64,000 nucleotides of DNA from Brucella sp. 21LCYQ03 (GCF_023554105.1 NZ_JAMJWE010000002.1:248001-312000); one strand, 5' to 3'; positions 16,478 through 26,077 are shown, counted from the stretch's first letter. Numbers and translations are program-made. Notes: generated by a model from the sequence alone, not told the origin.

Positions 16478-17443
16478 ATGATTTTTGGTAACTGGCCAAT
16501 TGAGGAAACTGAGGGAGCAGTACTTGGTTATGCAATTACCGCAGGTACTCAAAACTTTCGTAAAGGCACCCTGCTAACCCATGATCATCTCGATATATTG
16601 AAGCAACATGGTATCACGCATATTCTCGCCGCTCACCTTGAACATGACGACATTCCCGAGAACGAAGCTGCTCTTAGCGTCGCAGAAATACTGATTTCAG
16701 AAAACATTGAGGCAGGCAAGACCGTTACCGGCCGTATCAATCTTTTCGCGCGTAATGCTGGTTTATTTCACGCCAATGCAGAAGCCATTGATGCAATCAA
16801 TTTGTTTGATGCTCGCATCTCAATCGCAACTTTGCGCAATGACTGCCGCGTTGAGAGCGGTCAGATGGTGGCAACCGTCAAAATCATTCCCTTCGCAGTG
16901 CCAGCCACGCTGATAAAGAACCTGCATGCACATCAAAATAGAATGAAAGCGATTGATGTGAGACCGTTTAAATCTCTCAAGGTTGGAATCATTCAATCCC
17001 GCCTGCCCTCAATTCGCGAAACAGTCCTCAACAAGACAAGTGAGCTGATCTCAAAGCGGATTGAGCGCAATTTTGGCATTGTGGTTGCAGAACGACGCGT
17101 TGAACATGAACAATTTGCGCTATCGCAGTCGATCAAGAAGATCGCAAGTCATTGCGATGCAATCTTGATTTTCAGCGGCTCTTCAATTGCGGATGAAGCT
17201 GACATCGTTCCCCGCGCCATCAACGAGGCCGGTGGAAGGATTTTGCGAATAGGCGTGCCGGTTGATCCCGGCAACCTTCTTGTTTTGGCCACGCTCGGTG
17301 AGAAATATATTATCGTTGCTCCAGGATCAGCGCGCAGCGCTCGTGAGAACAGCTTAGACTGGATCCTGGACAGGCTAATGGCGGGCATAAAGCTAACTGC
17401 GAACGACCTTGGGAAAATGGGGGTTGGCGGGCTTCTTCTATAA
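16478..17443 (+). CDS. Stand-alone molybdopterin-binding (MoaB/Mog-like) domain protein
   Basis: 321 residues. The C-terminal half (about 165-300) matches the MoCF-biosynthesis fold, with KVGIIQSRLPSIRETVLNKT, ILIFSGSSIADEADIVP, GVPVDPGNLLVLATLG and APGSARSARENSLDWILDRL. The sequence resembles the N-terminal half of the roughly 530-residue rhizobial molybdenum-cofactor cytidylyltransferases, in which a MobA-like nucleotidyltransferase follows the GVGGLL motif. Here the protein ends exactly there (GVGGLLL, then TAA), so the transferase domain is absent. Either this is a genuine single-domain protein or the remnant of a split gene. The ribosome site is weak, and a palindrome sits 74 bases upstream. 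The 3' end overlaps the convergent Dabb gene by 6 bases. Confidence 0.75.
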   Translation: MIFGNWPIEETEGAVLGYAITAGTQNFRKGTLLTHDHLDILKQHGITHILAAHLEHDDIPENEAALSVAEILISENIEAGKTVTGRINLFARNAGLFHANAEAIDAINLFDARISIATLRNDCRVESGQMVATVKIIPFAVPATLIKNLHAHQNRMKAIDVRPFKSLKVGIIQSRLPSIRETVLNKTSELISKRIERNFGIVVAERRVEHEQFALSQSIKKIASHCDAILIFSGSSIADEADIVPRAINEAGGRILRIGVPVDPGNLLVLATLGEKYIIVAPGSARSARENSLDWILDRLMAGIKLTANDLGKMGVGGLLL

Positions 17444-17758
17444 GACTGATCGACAGTTATAATCGAAAACCAGAATGCCTTCGAGCCCACTTTCAGCAAG
17501 CTCGACCAGCTTCGTGCCGACAATTACATGATCAGGATGCGGCAGATACGCGTCGCGCGCCGCCTCATCTTTAAAGTCAATGACAAAGCCGTGACGGAAC
17601 CCTTTTTCGAGCGATTCAGGGCTAACATTGGCGCCAGTGCTGACAGAAAGAATCCCGCCGATAGTCTCTCTTAGTGCGGTAACCCCATCCAGAACTCCCT
17701 GAATTTCTGCATCATCGACATCAGACCTGAATCGAATAAGAACGATATGGCGCAGCAT
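17438..17758 (-). CDS. Dabb-family (stress-responsive alpha/beta barrel) protein
   Basis: 106 residues covering a single Dabb domain, with the family opening LRHIVLIRF, the central GFRHGFVIDFKDEAARDAYLPHPDH and the ending LVFDY. Dabb domains are dimeric ferredoxin-like barrels; some are plant stress proteins and others are small polyketide-type enzymes, so no reaction can be assigned. It is transcribed alone and its stop overlaps the end of the convergent molybdopterin-binding gene. Confidence 0.9.
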   Translation of the reverse strand: MLRHIVLIRFRSDVDDAEIQGVLDGVTALRETIGGILSVSTGANVSPESLEKGFRHGFVIDFKDEAARDAYLPHPDHVIVGTKLVELAESGLEGILVFDYNCRSVL

Positions 17759-17963
17759 TCATTTTCTCCCAGTCAATTGATCGTAACTCAAATCCAAGAA
17801 TGCACTGAATATAATTGTAGCCATAGTGCTCACTCTATGTCTTGGCGTTTATGTAAGTGTCGTCAGGAAACGGAAGCAAGTTTTCCACGGCATACACTCA
17901 TGCGGGAACAAAGACGTCTTGTGTAATTTATAAATTATACCAAGTCAGATTTCAAAAACGAAA

Positions 17964-17986
17964 AAGGCCGGGCTAAACCCGACCTT
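17964..17986 (-). terminator. Terminator-like hairpin in the gap after the 18202-18402 gene
   Basis: AAGGTCGGG-TTTAG-CCCGGCCTT on the minus strand, followed by TTTCGTTTTTG. It is the best terminator for the small minus-strand gene ending at 18202. The rest of 17759-18201 has no coding frame; it also contains a short palindromic repeat next to that gene. Confidence 0.7.
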
Positions 17987-18167
17987 CCGCTTTCGTTCTG
18001 CTCATGCGCCAGTACATCCGTGGTCACATAACAGAACAAATTCCCGATACGCTTAGAGATTTAGCATCCATCCATTTCAGGATTGTGACATGTAAGCGAA
18101 TAACAATAATTACAATCTGACCAAATCAGATCGGCAATCTAAACTTTGCTCAAAACAAACATCTTTT

Positions 18168-18196
18168 TCCGAAAGCCAATTCGTACTTTTCGGGAT
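18168..18196. repeat. Short palindromic intergenic repeat (RIME-like)
   Basis: A variant of the CCGAAA(A)-N11-ACTTTTCGGGAT unit common between Rhizobiales genes, ending 6 bases before the stop codon of the gene at 18202. Other copies in this window lie at 22455, 41436 and, degenerate, 20637 and 45013. Confidence 0.6.
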
Positions 18197-18201
18197 GTCC
18201 T

Positions 18202-18402
18202 TTAAGCCGCCATTGGCGCTTCAATCGGCTCTGGGTGATTATAGCTCCACACCTCGATCAAGCATTGCCTCATCAGATCAAGGTCTACAGGACCGATACG
18301 GCTTAGCACCAGATCAAGTTCGTCTGGCTCCACACCTCTGTTGAGAAGCTCCACTATAGCTTCGATCAAAACTCTTTTGTCGTCAAATCGATAGCGCTGC
18401 AT
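18202..18402 (-). CDS. Small conserved hypothetical protein
   Basis: 66 residues starting MQRYRFDD; GGAG lies 8 bases upstream of ATG 18402, while the longer frame from 18444 has no such site. The protein is acidic and probably all-helical (VLIEAIVELLNRGVEPDELDLVLSRI). No domain is recognised, and it has no signal or membrane segment. It stands alone between a palindromic repeat and an AT-rich gap of 260 bases upstream of the phosphatase gene. Confidence 0.55.
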   Translation of the reverse strand: MQRYRFDDKRVLIEAIVELLNRGVEPDELDLVLSRIGPVDLDLMRQCLIEVWSYNHPEPIEAPMAA

Positions 18403-18666
18403 CAAACCTGCTCCGCTGAATGCCCCACTTTGATACAGAAACATTAAACCAGGATGGTTAACCGAAGCTTACTATTTGATGCCCATACACCTTAAATCAT
18501 ATATCGTAGGGCATTTTTTTCTTCGAAAATGTCTATACGCATCAAGTTAGAAAAGCATTTATTTGTTAAATATAAATTTCTAATAGTCTATATTATGCCG
18601 TAATTTTAATATAAAAAAATTTTAATTCAATAAAAAATTTTACTACTATCATATTGGGAGATATTC

Positions 18667-19272
18667 ATGAGAGAAGCTATGAACTTCTTCAAAATTTATA
18701 CGAATTTCTCACTTAATTATTTGGGATCAATCAGCTTGATTGGGTTAACATCTGTAAGTTTTTTAACCGGATATCTGGTAGCGATCCAATACAAGGGAAA
18801 TTTTCATACGATTGTTCCCGGGCAAGCCTATCGTTCTAATCAGCCTGATCCAGTGCGTATTGCACAACTCCAAAAACTTTATGGAATAAAGACGATCATC
18901 AACTTACGCGGCGCAGAACCAGGTTTAGATTGGTATGACGAAGAAGTTGCAGCGGCGAAAGCACTCGGCATTCAGCTTACTGATTTTGAAATATCATCAA
19001 ACCGGAAACTGTCTACAGAGCAAACACACGCGCTCATAACTTTAATGCAGAACGCAGAAAAGCCAATTCTCATTCATTGTAAAGCTGGATCTGACAGAAC
19101 TGGGCTTGCTGCTGCCCTCTATGTTGCAGCAGTTGCTAAAGGTGGGGAACGCAAAGCAGAACAACAAATGTCAATCGCTTATGGGCATTTTGGAATTCCA
19201 TTTAGTCCCACTCGCGCGATGGAGGATAGTTTTGAAGCCATCAAAGCTGAGCTTGGCTTTCCAAAATCCTGA
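18667..19272 (+). CDS. Membrane-anchored dual-specificity-type tyrosine phosphatase
   Basis: 201 residues. One hydrophobic segment (about 19-41, LGSISLIGLTSVSFLTGYLVAI) is followed by a phosphatase domain with the PTP loop HCKAGSDRTG: nucleophile C138, arginine R144. The upstream segments QAYRSNQPDP and KTIINLRG are typical of the DSP/Siw14-like group, which includes phosphatases acting on inositol phosphates and on tyrosine. The catalytic domain would lie in the periplasm if the N-terminus stays inside. It is transcribed alone from a very AT-rich upstream region and ends in a strong terminator. Its codon use is more AT-rich than that of its neighbours, a possible sign of transfer. The substrate is unknown. 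Confidence 0.88.
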   Translation: MREAMNFFKIYTNFSLNYLGSISLIGLTSVSFLTGYLVAIQYKGNFHTIVPGQAYRSNQPDPVRIAQLQKLYGIKTIINLRGAEPGLDWYDEEVAAAKALGIQLTDFEISSNRKLSTEQTHALITLMQNAEKPILIHCKAGSDRTGLAAALYVAAVAKGGERKAEQQMSIAYGHFGIPFSPTRAMEDSFEAIKAELGFPKS

Positions 19273-19294
19273 TAACACTTCAAATATTACTTAT

Positions 19295-19326
19295 AAAAAC
19301 GCCGGGAATAATCCCGGCGTTTTTAT
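19295..19326. terminator. Bidirectional terminator between convergent genes
   Basis: AAAAACGCCGGGA-ATAA-TCCCGGCGTTTTT: 12-bp stem flanked by A and T runs, so it can end both the phosphatase (plus) and the binding-protein (minus) transcripts. Confidence 0.92.
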
Positions 19327-19343
19327 CAATCTCAAAGCGACAA

Positions 19344-20450
19344 TCAGTCGAGACCGACGATCTTACCATCGGTCCACTTGAACACGTCGAAGCTTGGCGA
19401 CGAAAGATCGCCCGTTTCGCCATAGGTCAGCTTGCCAATAACGGTTTCGATCGGCTGACCATCGCGAAGAACCTTAGCAACAGCTGCGGCATCTTCGGTT
19501 GTACCAGCGCGTTCAATGCCATCGGCAAGAACCTGAACAGCGGCGTATGCATTCATCGTGAATGCTTCAACCGGGATGTTCTTTGCAGTCAGCGCATCGA
19601 CGGCTTCCTTGGAAGCTGGGTTCTTGGTTGCATCAACAGCATTGGTGAAGAGCGTACCTTCAGCATTCTTCTGACCAATCGCCCAGAACTCGGTGTTGGA
19701 AAGACCTTCACCGCCAAGGATCAGCGCATTCAGACCCGCATCATGAAGCTGGCGTGCCAGAAGACCGCCTTCACCATGATAGCCGCCGAAGTAGACGACT
19801 TCAGTACCAGCAGCCTTCAGCTTGGATACGAGCGCGCTGAAATCCTTGTCGCCCGGTGTGACCGAATCATACTGGACTTCGGTGACGCCGTCTTTGTTGA
19901 TTGCAGCCTTGAAGGAATCTGCCAGACCCTTGCCGTAAGCGCCCTTATCATGGACGATAGCGACTTTCTTATCCTTCATGTTCTTGATGAAGTAATCAGC
20001 CATAACGTCTGCCTGCTGGTCGTCACGGCCGCATGTGCGGAACACGGTTTCCAGACCGCGAGCGGTCAGGTCAGGGCCGGTTGCAGTTGGCGTAACCATC
20101 AGAACACCGTTTTCAGCGAAAACATCGGACACCGGAATTGCAACGCCGGTCGTGACTGGACCAACGACGAACTTAATGCCTTCGCCGACCAGCTGGTTAG
20201 CAGCCGAAACGCCCTGCTTTGGTTCGCCCGCATCGTCAGCAAATTTCAGAACGATCTTTTCGCCCTTGATGCCGCCTTTTGCATTGATGACTTCAACGGC
20301 GGTTTCCGCGCCCTTCTTGACCTGATCGCCATACGCGGCAACAGGACCTGTGAGCGGTGCAACAACACCGACGGTGATGTCTGCATAAGCCGTACCGGCA
20401 AAGCCGAGAGTAGCGGCAAAAGCCACGCTTGAAAGAAGCTTGAGGTTCAT
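19344..20450 (-). CDS. Branched-chain amino acid ABC transporter substrate-binding protein (LivJ/BraC type)
   Basis: 368 residues, signal peptide cleaved near TAYA-DITVG. The mature protein is a type I periplasmic binding fold with the family markers [62 protein letters not shown] and [13 protein letters not shown]. These receptors bind Leu, Ile and Val and feed a LivHMGF permease, which is not in this window. It follows the leucine degradation operon on the same strand after a gap of 330 bases and ends at a shared terminator. Exact ligand specificity is inferred from family and context. Confidence 0.92.
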   Translation of the reverse strand: MNLKLLSSVAFAATLGFAGTAYADITVGVVAPLTGPVAAYGDQVKKGAETAVEVINAKGGIKGEKIVLKFADDAGEPKQGVSAANQLVGEGIKFVVGPVTTGVAIPVSDVFAENGVLMVTPTATGPDLTARGLETVFRTCGRDDQQADVMADYFIKNMKDKKVAIVHDKGAYGKGLADSFKAAINKDGVTEVQYDSVTPGDKDFSALVSKLKAAGTEVVYFGGYHGEGGLLARQLHDAGLNALILGGEGLSNTEFWAIGQKNAEGTLFTNAVDATKNPASKEAVDALTAKNIPVEAFTMNAYAAVQVLADGIERAGTTEDAAAVAKVLRDGQPIETVIGKLTYGETGDLSSPSFDVFKWTDGKIVGLD

Positions 20451-20778
20451 TCTTTTTCTCCTTTGCGAGGTCTCGTTTTCCCGATGACCTCAGACAACCC
20501 ATGCCGGTCAAATCGCGGCGTCTGTGCGCCGCCGGTTTGCCGGGCCCTCCCTTTTATTTCAATCATACGATCTTAAAGGGTCAATCCAAAAGCACGCCAC
20601 ACATCACCCATAACGATGCCAGAGCCATAATATTATCCGAAATTGCACCTGCGCTTTCGGAATCATGCTCCAGAACGGGAGCGCGCTTTCATGATGTAAT
20701 AAGAATGCATTTCCGGCTTCCGATTGCAAGGGTGCAAGTGCCCGCAACTACAACGAAAATCGGCCTCCCAATAAATGC
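20451..20778 (-). other. Leader and promoter region of the binding-protein gene
   Basis: A 328-base gap between liuC and the binding-protein gene. It holds the Shine-Dalgarno GGAGAAAAAG before 20450, a GC-rich stretch near 20515-20555, and a degenerate RIME-like unit at 20637-20671 (CCGAAA...TTTCGG then ATCATGCTC). No coding frame is supported. Confidence 0.45.
20637..20671. repeat. Degenerate RIME-like palindromic repeat
   Basis: CCGAAA and TTTCGG separated by 12 bases, followed by ATCATGCTC, the same right flank as the intact copy at 22455-22503. Confidence 0.4.
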
Positions 20779-21573
20779 TTATCCTCCTCTTTTCCATGAC
20801 GGTGAAAGCTTCGCAAAAAAGGCCGCAATTCCCTCTGCGGCCTCTGGTGTTTCCCATGTATCAGCTAGACGGGTGAGCGTCATTTCTATCACCGCTTCGT
20901 CGATTGGCGCACCAAGCGCGTGCACCAGCCGCTTTGATGCTGCAACCGCCGTAGGGGCAACCGAAAAATAAGGGTTGATCTCCACCTCGACAGCTTCTTC
21001 AAGCCGCTCTGCCGCAACCACCTGATGCAGCAATCCGATATGCCTTGCTTCATCCGCATCAAACAGCCGTGCAGAAGTGAAATAGCGCAATGCATAGGCT
21101 TGGCCGACACGTGCAACCACATAGGGACTGATCGTTGCCGGGATCAGGCCGAGCTTGGTTTCCGTCAGCCCAAAACGCGCATCAGAAACACCAATTGCCG
21201 CATCACACACACTGATAAGCCCGACACCGCCACCATAGGCCTGACCATTGACGCGTCCGATCAGCGGCTTTGGCAGATCGCGCAAGGCTTTCAGCATCAG
21301 CGCGAGCTTGCGCGCCGCTTCGATGCGCTCGCTGCGCGTCGCATTCACTTGTTCCCGCATCCAGCCAAGATCGCCGCCTGCACAAAAGCTGGTTCCACTC
21401 CCGGTCAGCACAACAATGCGGACCGTATCATCACTGGCGAGACTATCAGCAGCACTCCGAAGCTCATCGATCATCTGGCCTGAAAGCGCATTGTGCTGAT
21501 CAGGACGATTCAGTGTCAGGGTCGCAACGCCGCGCTGGTCTGCCACGAGGTGCAGGGTTTCAAATGCGCTCAT
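20779..21573 (-). CDS. liuC: Methylglutaconyl-CoA hydratase / enoyl-CoA hydratase family
   Basis: 264 residues of the crotonase superfamily, with the oxyanion-hole segment GSGTSFCAGGDLGWM and the second one GQAYGGGVGLISVCD. The LTETKLGLIPATISPYV segment matches 3-methylglutaconyl-CoA hydratases (LiuC/AUH). The reaction would be hydration of 3-methylglutaconyl-CoA to HMG-CoA, the step after MCC and before HMG-CoA lyase. The assignment rests mainly on its place as the last gene of the leucine operon; its start overlaps the end of mvaB by 4 bases. Confidence 0.88.
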   Translation of the reverse strand: MSAFETLHLVADQRGVATLTLNRPDQHNALSGQMIDELRSAADSLASDDTVRIVVLTGSGTSFCAGGDLGWMREQVNATRSERIEAARKLALMLKALRDLPKPLIGRVNGQAYGGGVGLISVCDAAIGVSDARFGLTETKLGLIPATISPYVVARVGQAYALRYFTSARLFDADEARHIGLLHQVVAAERLEEAVEVEINPYFSVAPTAVAASKRLVHALGAPIDEAVIEMTLTRLADTWETPEAAEGIAAFFAKLSPSWKRGG

Positions 21574-22433
21574 GCGGCTTTGTCCTGCCTGAGAGCCTGT
21601 GCGAAAAGGGCAGCGGATTTCAGCTTTTCAATATCAAGACCTGTTTCAAAGCCAAGGTTTTGCAGCATTTCCGCGACTGCCACAGTATCAACATTGCCTT
21701 TGGCCCCCGGTGCAAAGGGACAGCCGCCTAAGCCACCGACTGATGCATCGAACACTCTCAGGCACTTCTCCAGACTGACGCGGATATTATCGAGCGCACG
21801 TCCGTTGGTGTCGTGGTAGTGCCCCGCCAGACTATGCGCTGGTGCCACATTCAAAACTGCATCCAGCATAGCGCTCACAGTTTCAGGCGTGCCGCGTCCG
21901 ATGGTATCGCCAAGGCTAACCTCATGGCAGCCAAGCGAAAAGAGCTGCTCTGTCACATCGGCTACTGCCTGCGGCGCAGTCGGCCCATCATAAGGGCATT
22001 CGACAGCGCAGCTAACATAGCCGCGGATGGCCAGCCCATCATTAATTGCCGCACCAATCACCGGCGCAAGGCGCTCAATGCTATCGGCAATTGTGCAATT
22101 GATGTTGGCTTTGGAAAAACCTTCGGACGCCGAAATGAAGACCGCAATTTCATCCGCACCGGCGCTCGCAGCGCGTTCATAGCCCTGCATATTGGGCACG
22201 AGCACCGAATAGCGAACGCTGTCGGCGCGACGGATGCCGCTCATAACTTCTTGCGCATCGGAGAGCTGCGGCACCCATTTGGGACTGACGAAACTGGTAG
22301 CCTCTATACGGGAATAGCCACATTCGGACAGGCGGTCGATCAGTGAGATCTTGTCCGCTGTTGGCACAAAACGCTTCTCGTTTTGCAGGCCGTCACGCGC
22401 TGCCATTTCGACGATTTCAACGTGTTCAGCCAT
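21570..22433 (-). CDS. mvaB: Hydroxymethylglutaryl-CoA lyase
   Basis: 287 residues starting MAEHVEIVEMAARDGLQNE, a TIM-barrel enzyme of the HMGL family. The signature GLGGCPFAPGAKGN with its catalytic Cys and the metal-binding DTIGRGTP and HYHDTNG segments are intact. It splits HMG-CoA into acetyl-CoA and acetoacetate. I chose ATG 22433 over the longer frame because that frame runs back through a palindromic repeat. The start overlaps the last codons of mccA by 8 bases. Confidence 0.95.
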   Translation of the reverse strand: MAEHVEIVEMAARDGLQNEKRFVPTADKISLIDRLSECGYSRIEATSFVSPKWVPQLSDAQEVMSGIRRADSVRYSVLVPNMQGYERAASAGADEIAVFISASEGFSKANINCTIADSIERLAPVIGAAINDGLAIRGYVSCAVECPYDGPTAPQAVADVTEQLFSLGCHEVSLGDTIGRGTPETVSAMLDAVLNVAPAHSLAGHYHDTNGRALDNIRVSLEKCLRVFDASVGGLGGCPFAPGAKGNVDTVAVAEMLQNLGFETGLDIEKLKSAALFAQALRQDKAA

Positions 22434-24459
22434 GACGATCTCTTCTTTTTGTTTGAGCATGATCTTGTCCGAAAACCGGTTCCCACTTTTCGGGATCATG
22501 CTCGTCCTCCAGTTCCACGAGCAAAGTGCCTTCATTGACCTGATCACCCGCCGCTACGGTCACGGATGCGACCTTGCCGTCGCGCGGTGCAGTCAGCGAA
22601 AGCTCCATTTTCATTGCTTCCATCGTGACGAGCCTGTCGCCTTTGCCGACGTTCGCCCCCTCCACGACAGAAACCAGTCGAATCAGTCCTGGCATCGGCG
22701 ACAAAATGCGGCTTTCGTTCGAACCCTCTTCGTCTGCGCCAAGCGATTGCACATGGTGAAACAGCGTGTCCCGGCCATCAAACTGAACCGTTACTTCATG
22801 GCCAATGCGCAAGAGCGAAGCCTGCTCAATGCGACCACCAATCGCAAAGCCAACCAGCCCATTCTCATGAGAGCGGATTTCCAGATCGCCAAAAGCAAAA
22901 CCGAAATGCCTGCCATTTTTGATGGTAAAACTGATGGTCTGGCGCTCGCCGCGATGTTCCAGCAAAACCAAGCGCGATGCATCTCCCCATAGACGAAACC
23001 CGCGCAGATTATCCCAAGGATCGCCTTTTTGTGGCGCATCCAGCAAATGAAGCGCGCCCAAAGCAGCTAGTGCAAAAGCGACTTCAGAAACTGGTTCAAC
23101 TTTGAAAATCTCTGAAGTTTCGCGGGCGATCAGCCCCGTATCGACATCACCTTTGCGGAACGCTTCGAGGTTACAAAGGTCTGATAAAAACTGCCGGTTG
23201 GTGACAAGACCTGCAATGCGCGTTTTATTCAGTGCCGCATCAAGGCGGTTCAGTGCCTCGTCGCGTGAAGCGCCGTGGGTGATGATCTTTGCGATCATCG
23301 GATCATAAAAAGGCGTGATGGTATCGCCGCTGCGCACGCCGGAATCGACACGCGCATTTTGCGATGCCGCGAACAATGCAAGCTTACCCGTTGCAGGCAG
23401 GAAATCACGCGCCGGGTCTTCCGCGTAAAGTCGCGCCTCAAAAGCCCAGCCATTAATCGCAAGCTCATCCTGCCGCTTTGGCAGAGCCTGCCCGGATGCC
23501 ACACGCAATTGCCATTCTACCAGATCAAGCCCTGTTATAGCTTCCGTCACCGGATGCTCGACCTGCAAACGCGTGTTCATTTCCATGAAGAAGAAGCGGT
23601 CAGGTCGCAGACCTTCAGAAACATCGGCGATGAACTCAACCGTGCCTGCACCGCTATACCCAATAGCGGCAGCCGCTTTGACAGCCGCCTCGCCCATGGC
23701 TGCACGCATTTCGGGAGTCATTCCGGGTGCGGGCGCTTCCTCAATCACCTTCTGATGGCGGCGTTGCAGCGAGCAATCGCGCTCGAAAAGATGCACCGCA
23801 TTGCCGAAATTATCGCCAAACACCTGCACCTCGATATGGCGCGGCTTGGTCATGTATTTTTCGATCAGCACAGCACCATCGCCAAACGAGGCTTCGGCCT
23901 CGCGCTTCGCACTCTCCAATGCTGCTTCAAAATCGGCGGGATCATCGACCCGGCGCATACCCTTGCCGCCGCCGCCAGCGCGTGCCTTGATCAGCACAGG
24001 ATAGGTAATTACATCCGCTTGATTTTTTAGGAAAACGACGTCCTGATTATCACCATGATAGCCCGGAACCACCGGCACACCGGCCTTTTCCATCAGTGCC
24101 TTAGCGGCATCTTTAAGCCCCATGGCGCGAATGGCTTGTGCAGATGGGCCTATGAAGATAAGTCCGGCTGCCTCAACAGCTTCCACAAAGGTGGGGTTCT
24201 CTGACAGAAACCCATAGCCCGGATGGATTGCCTCTGCGCCCGTATCCCGTGCAGCTTTGATGAGTGTTTCGATATTGAGATAGCTTTGTGCAGACGGAGC
24301 CGGTCCGACCCGCACCGCTTCATCCGCCATTTCGACATGCAGCGCGTTTGCATCCGCATCGGAATAGATTGCAACGGTCGCAATGCCCATTTCACGCGCG
24401 GTACGGATAACCCGGCAGGCGATTTCTCCGCGATTGGCAATCAGGATTTTTTTAAACAT
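22426..24459 (-). CDS. mccA: Methylcrotonyl-CoA carboxylase, biotin-carrying alpha subunit
   Basis: About 677 residues starting MFKKILIANRGEIACR. It has a biotin carboxylase domain (ATP-grasp loop ARAGGGGKGMR; EMNTRLQVEHPVTE), a BT linker and a C-terminal biotinyl domain with TMEAMKMEL (lysine to be biotinylated). With MccB it carboxylates 3-methylcrotonyl-CoA. The last 25 or so residues, from about EHDPEKWEPV onward, lie beyond the biotinyl domain and are encoded by a RIME-like palindromic repeat (22455-22503), so the tail is an insertion product. A longer frame from 24513 overlaps mccB and lacks support. Confidence 0.95.
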   Translation of the reverse strand: MFKKILIANRGEIACRVIRTAREMGIATVAIYSDADANALHVEMADEAVRVGPAPSAQSYLNIETLIKAARDTGAEAIHPGYGFLSENPTFVEAVEAAGLIFIGPSAQAIRAMGLKDAAKALMEKAGVPVVPGYHGDNQDVVFLKNQADVITYPVLIKARAGGGGKGMRRVDDPADFEAALESAKREAEASFGDGAVLIEKYMTKPRHIEVQVFGDNFGNAVHLFERDCSLQRRHQKVIEEAPAPGMTPEMRAAMGEAAVKAAAAIGYSGAGTVEFIADVSEGLRPDRFFFMEMNTRLQVEHPVTEAITGLDLVEWQLRVASGQALPKRQDELAINGWAFEARLYAEDPARDFLPATGKLALFAASQNARVDSGVRSGDTITPFYDPMIAKIITHGASRDEALNRLDAALNKTRIAGLVTNRQFLSDLCNLEAFRKGDVDTGLIARETSEIFKVEPVSEVAFALAALGALHLLDAPQKGDPWDNLRGFRLWGDASRLVLLEHRGERQTISFTIKNGRHFGFAFGDLEIRSHENGLVGFAIGGRIEQASLLRIGHEVTVQFDGRDTLFHHVQSLGADEEGSNESRILSPMPGLIRLVSVVEGANVGKGDRLVTMEAMKMELSLTAPRDGKVASVTVAAGDQVNEGTLLVELEDEHDPEKWEPVFGQDHAQTKRRDRHG
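22455..22503. repeat. RIME-like palindromic repeat inside the 3' end of mccA
   Basis: GAGCATGATC (22455-22464) and GATCATGCTC (22494-22503) form perfect outer arms, and CCGAAAA/TTTTCGG form inner arms. The unit is read through in frame as the C-terminal tail of MccA and lies just ahead of the mvaB start. Confidence 0.85.
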
Positions 24460-24469
24460 CTGACTACCC

Positions 24470-26077
24470 CTACATCCGAAACAAGCCAAAACGCGTTGGT
24501 TCAACCGGCGCATTCAGCGTTGCCGACAGCGACAGGGCGAGAACTTCGCGGCTCTTGCGCGGATCGACAATGCCGTCATCCCAGAGTCGGGCGGAGGCAT
24601 AAAGCGGATGGCTCTGCCGTTCGAACATATCCAGCGTCGGACGTTTAAATTCGGCTTCCGCTTCGGCAGACCATGTTCCGCCGGTTCGCTCAATGCCGTC
24701 GCGTTTGACGGTCGCTAGCACACCTGCCGCCTGCTCGCCGCCCATCACCGCAATGCGGCTGTTCGGCCAAGTCCAGAGAAAACGCGGCGAATAGGCCCGT
24801 CCCGCCATGCCGTAATTGCCCGCACCATAAGACGCACCGATCAGCATCGTGATCTTTGGCACATTGGCGGTCGCAACTGCTGTCACGAGCTTGGCGCCGT
24901 CTTTGGCGATACCTTCAGCCTCATATTTGCGACCGACCATGAAACCGGTGATATTCTGCAGAAAGATCAGTGGAATATTGCGCTGGCAGCAAAGCTCGAT
25001 GAAATGCGCGCCCTTTAAGGCAGCTTCGGAAAACAACACGCCATTGTTCGCGATTATGCCGACAGGCATCGTGTGAAGGCTGGCAAAGCCACAGACCAGC
25101 GTGGGGCCAAAACGCGCCTTGAACTCATCAAACTCAGAGCCATCGACCAGCCGCGCGATCACTTCGCGTACATCATAGGGAATGCGGGTATCGGCGGAGA
25201 CAACTCCCAGAATTTCCTCTGGGTCATAAAGCGGCGCAGCCCCCTCCCCCCTTGCGATGAACCTGCGCTTCTCGCTGTTAAGATTAGCAGCAATGGCGCG
25301 CGCGATTTGCAGTGCATGAGAATCGTCATTGGCCAAATGATCGGCAACACCGGAAAGCCGTGTATGCGTGTCACCACCGCCCAAGTCTTCCGCACTCACC
25401 ACCTCGCCGGTCGCGGCTTTGACCAGCGGCGGACCAGCCAGAAAAATTGTGCCCTGATTGCGTACTATGACCGTTTCATCGCTCATCGCTGGCACGTAAG
25501 CGCCGCCCGCCGTGCACGATCCCATCACAACGGCAATCTGCGGAATGCCTGCCGCAGACATCTGCGCCTGATTATAGAAGATGCGTCCGAAATGATCGCG
25601 ATCCGGGAAAACCTCGTCCTGATTGGGCAGGTTCGCTCCACCTGAATCAACGAGATAGATGCAGGGTAGACGGTTTTCGCCGGCAATCTCCTGCGCGCGC
25701 AGATGCTTTTTCACTGTGATCGGATAATAGGTGCCGCCCTTTACCGTCGCATCATTGCAGACGATCATGCACTCACGCCCCGACACACGCCCAATACCCG
25801 TGATGATACCACCCGAAGGCGCAGCACCATCATACATGCCATGCGCTGCCGTCAGACCCACTTCCAAAAACGGCGAACCCGGATCAAGCAATTGCGCAAC
25901 CCGTTCACGCGGCAGAAGCTTTCCGCGAGAGACATGGCGTTCGCGCGCTTTTTCGCCGCCGCCATCCTGTGCCTGGCGTGATGCTTGCGCCACCACATCG
26001 ATAGCATCAAGCATAGCTTTGCGATTGGCTGTAAAAGCTTCACTGCGCGTCGAGATTTCAGATTTCAGAACCGGCAT
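24470..26077 (-). CDS. mccB: Methylcrotonyl-CoA carboxylase, carboxyltransferase beta subunit
   Basis: 535 residues, the standard length for MccB. Carboxyltransferase N and C domains are present, with segments [56 protein letters not shown] and [22 protein letters not shown]. It transfers CO2 from biotin to 3-methylcrotonyl-CoA. It lies 10 bases before mccA and its ATG overlaps the ivd stop (TGATG), so the genes are coupled. Confidence 0.96.
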   Translation of the reverse strand: MPVLKSEISTRSEAFTANRKAMLDAIDVVAQASRQAQDGGGEKARERHVSRGKLLPRERVAQLLDPGSPFLEVGLTAAHGMYDGAAPSGGIITGIGRVSGRECMIVCNDATVKGGTYYPITVKKHLRAQEIAGENRLPCIYLVDSGGANLPNQDEVFPDRDHFGRIFYNQAQMSAAGIPQIAVVMGSCTAGGAYVPAMSDETVIVRNQGTIFLAGPPLVKAATGEVVSAEDLGGGDTHTRLSGVADHLANDDSHALQIARAIAANLNSEKRRFIARGEGAAPLYDPEEILGVVSADTRIPYDVREVIARLVDGSEFDEFKARFGPTLVCGFASLHTMPVGIIANNGVLFSEAALKGAHFIELCCQRNIPLIFLQNITGFMVGRKYEAEGIAKDGAKLVTAVATANVPKITMLIGASYGAGNYGMAGRAYSPRFLWTWPNSRIAVMGGEQAAGVLATVKRDGIERTGGTWSAEAEAEFKRPTLDMFERQSHPLYASARLWDDGIVDPRKSREVLALSLSATLNAPVEPTRFGLFRM

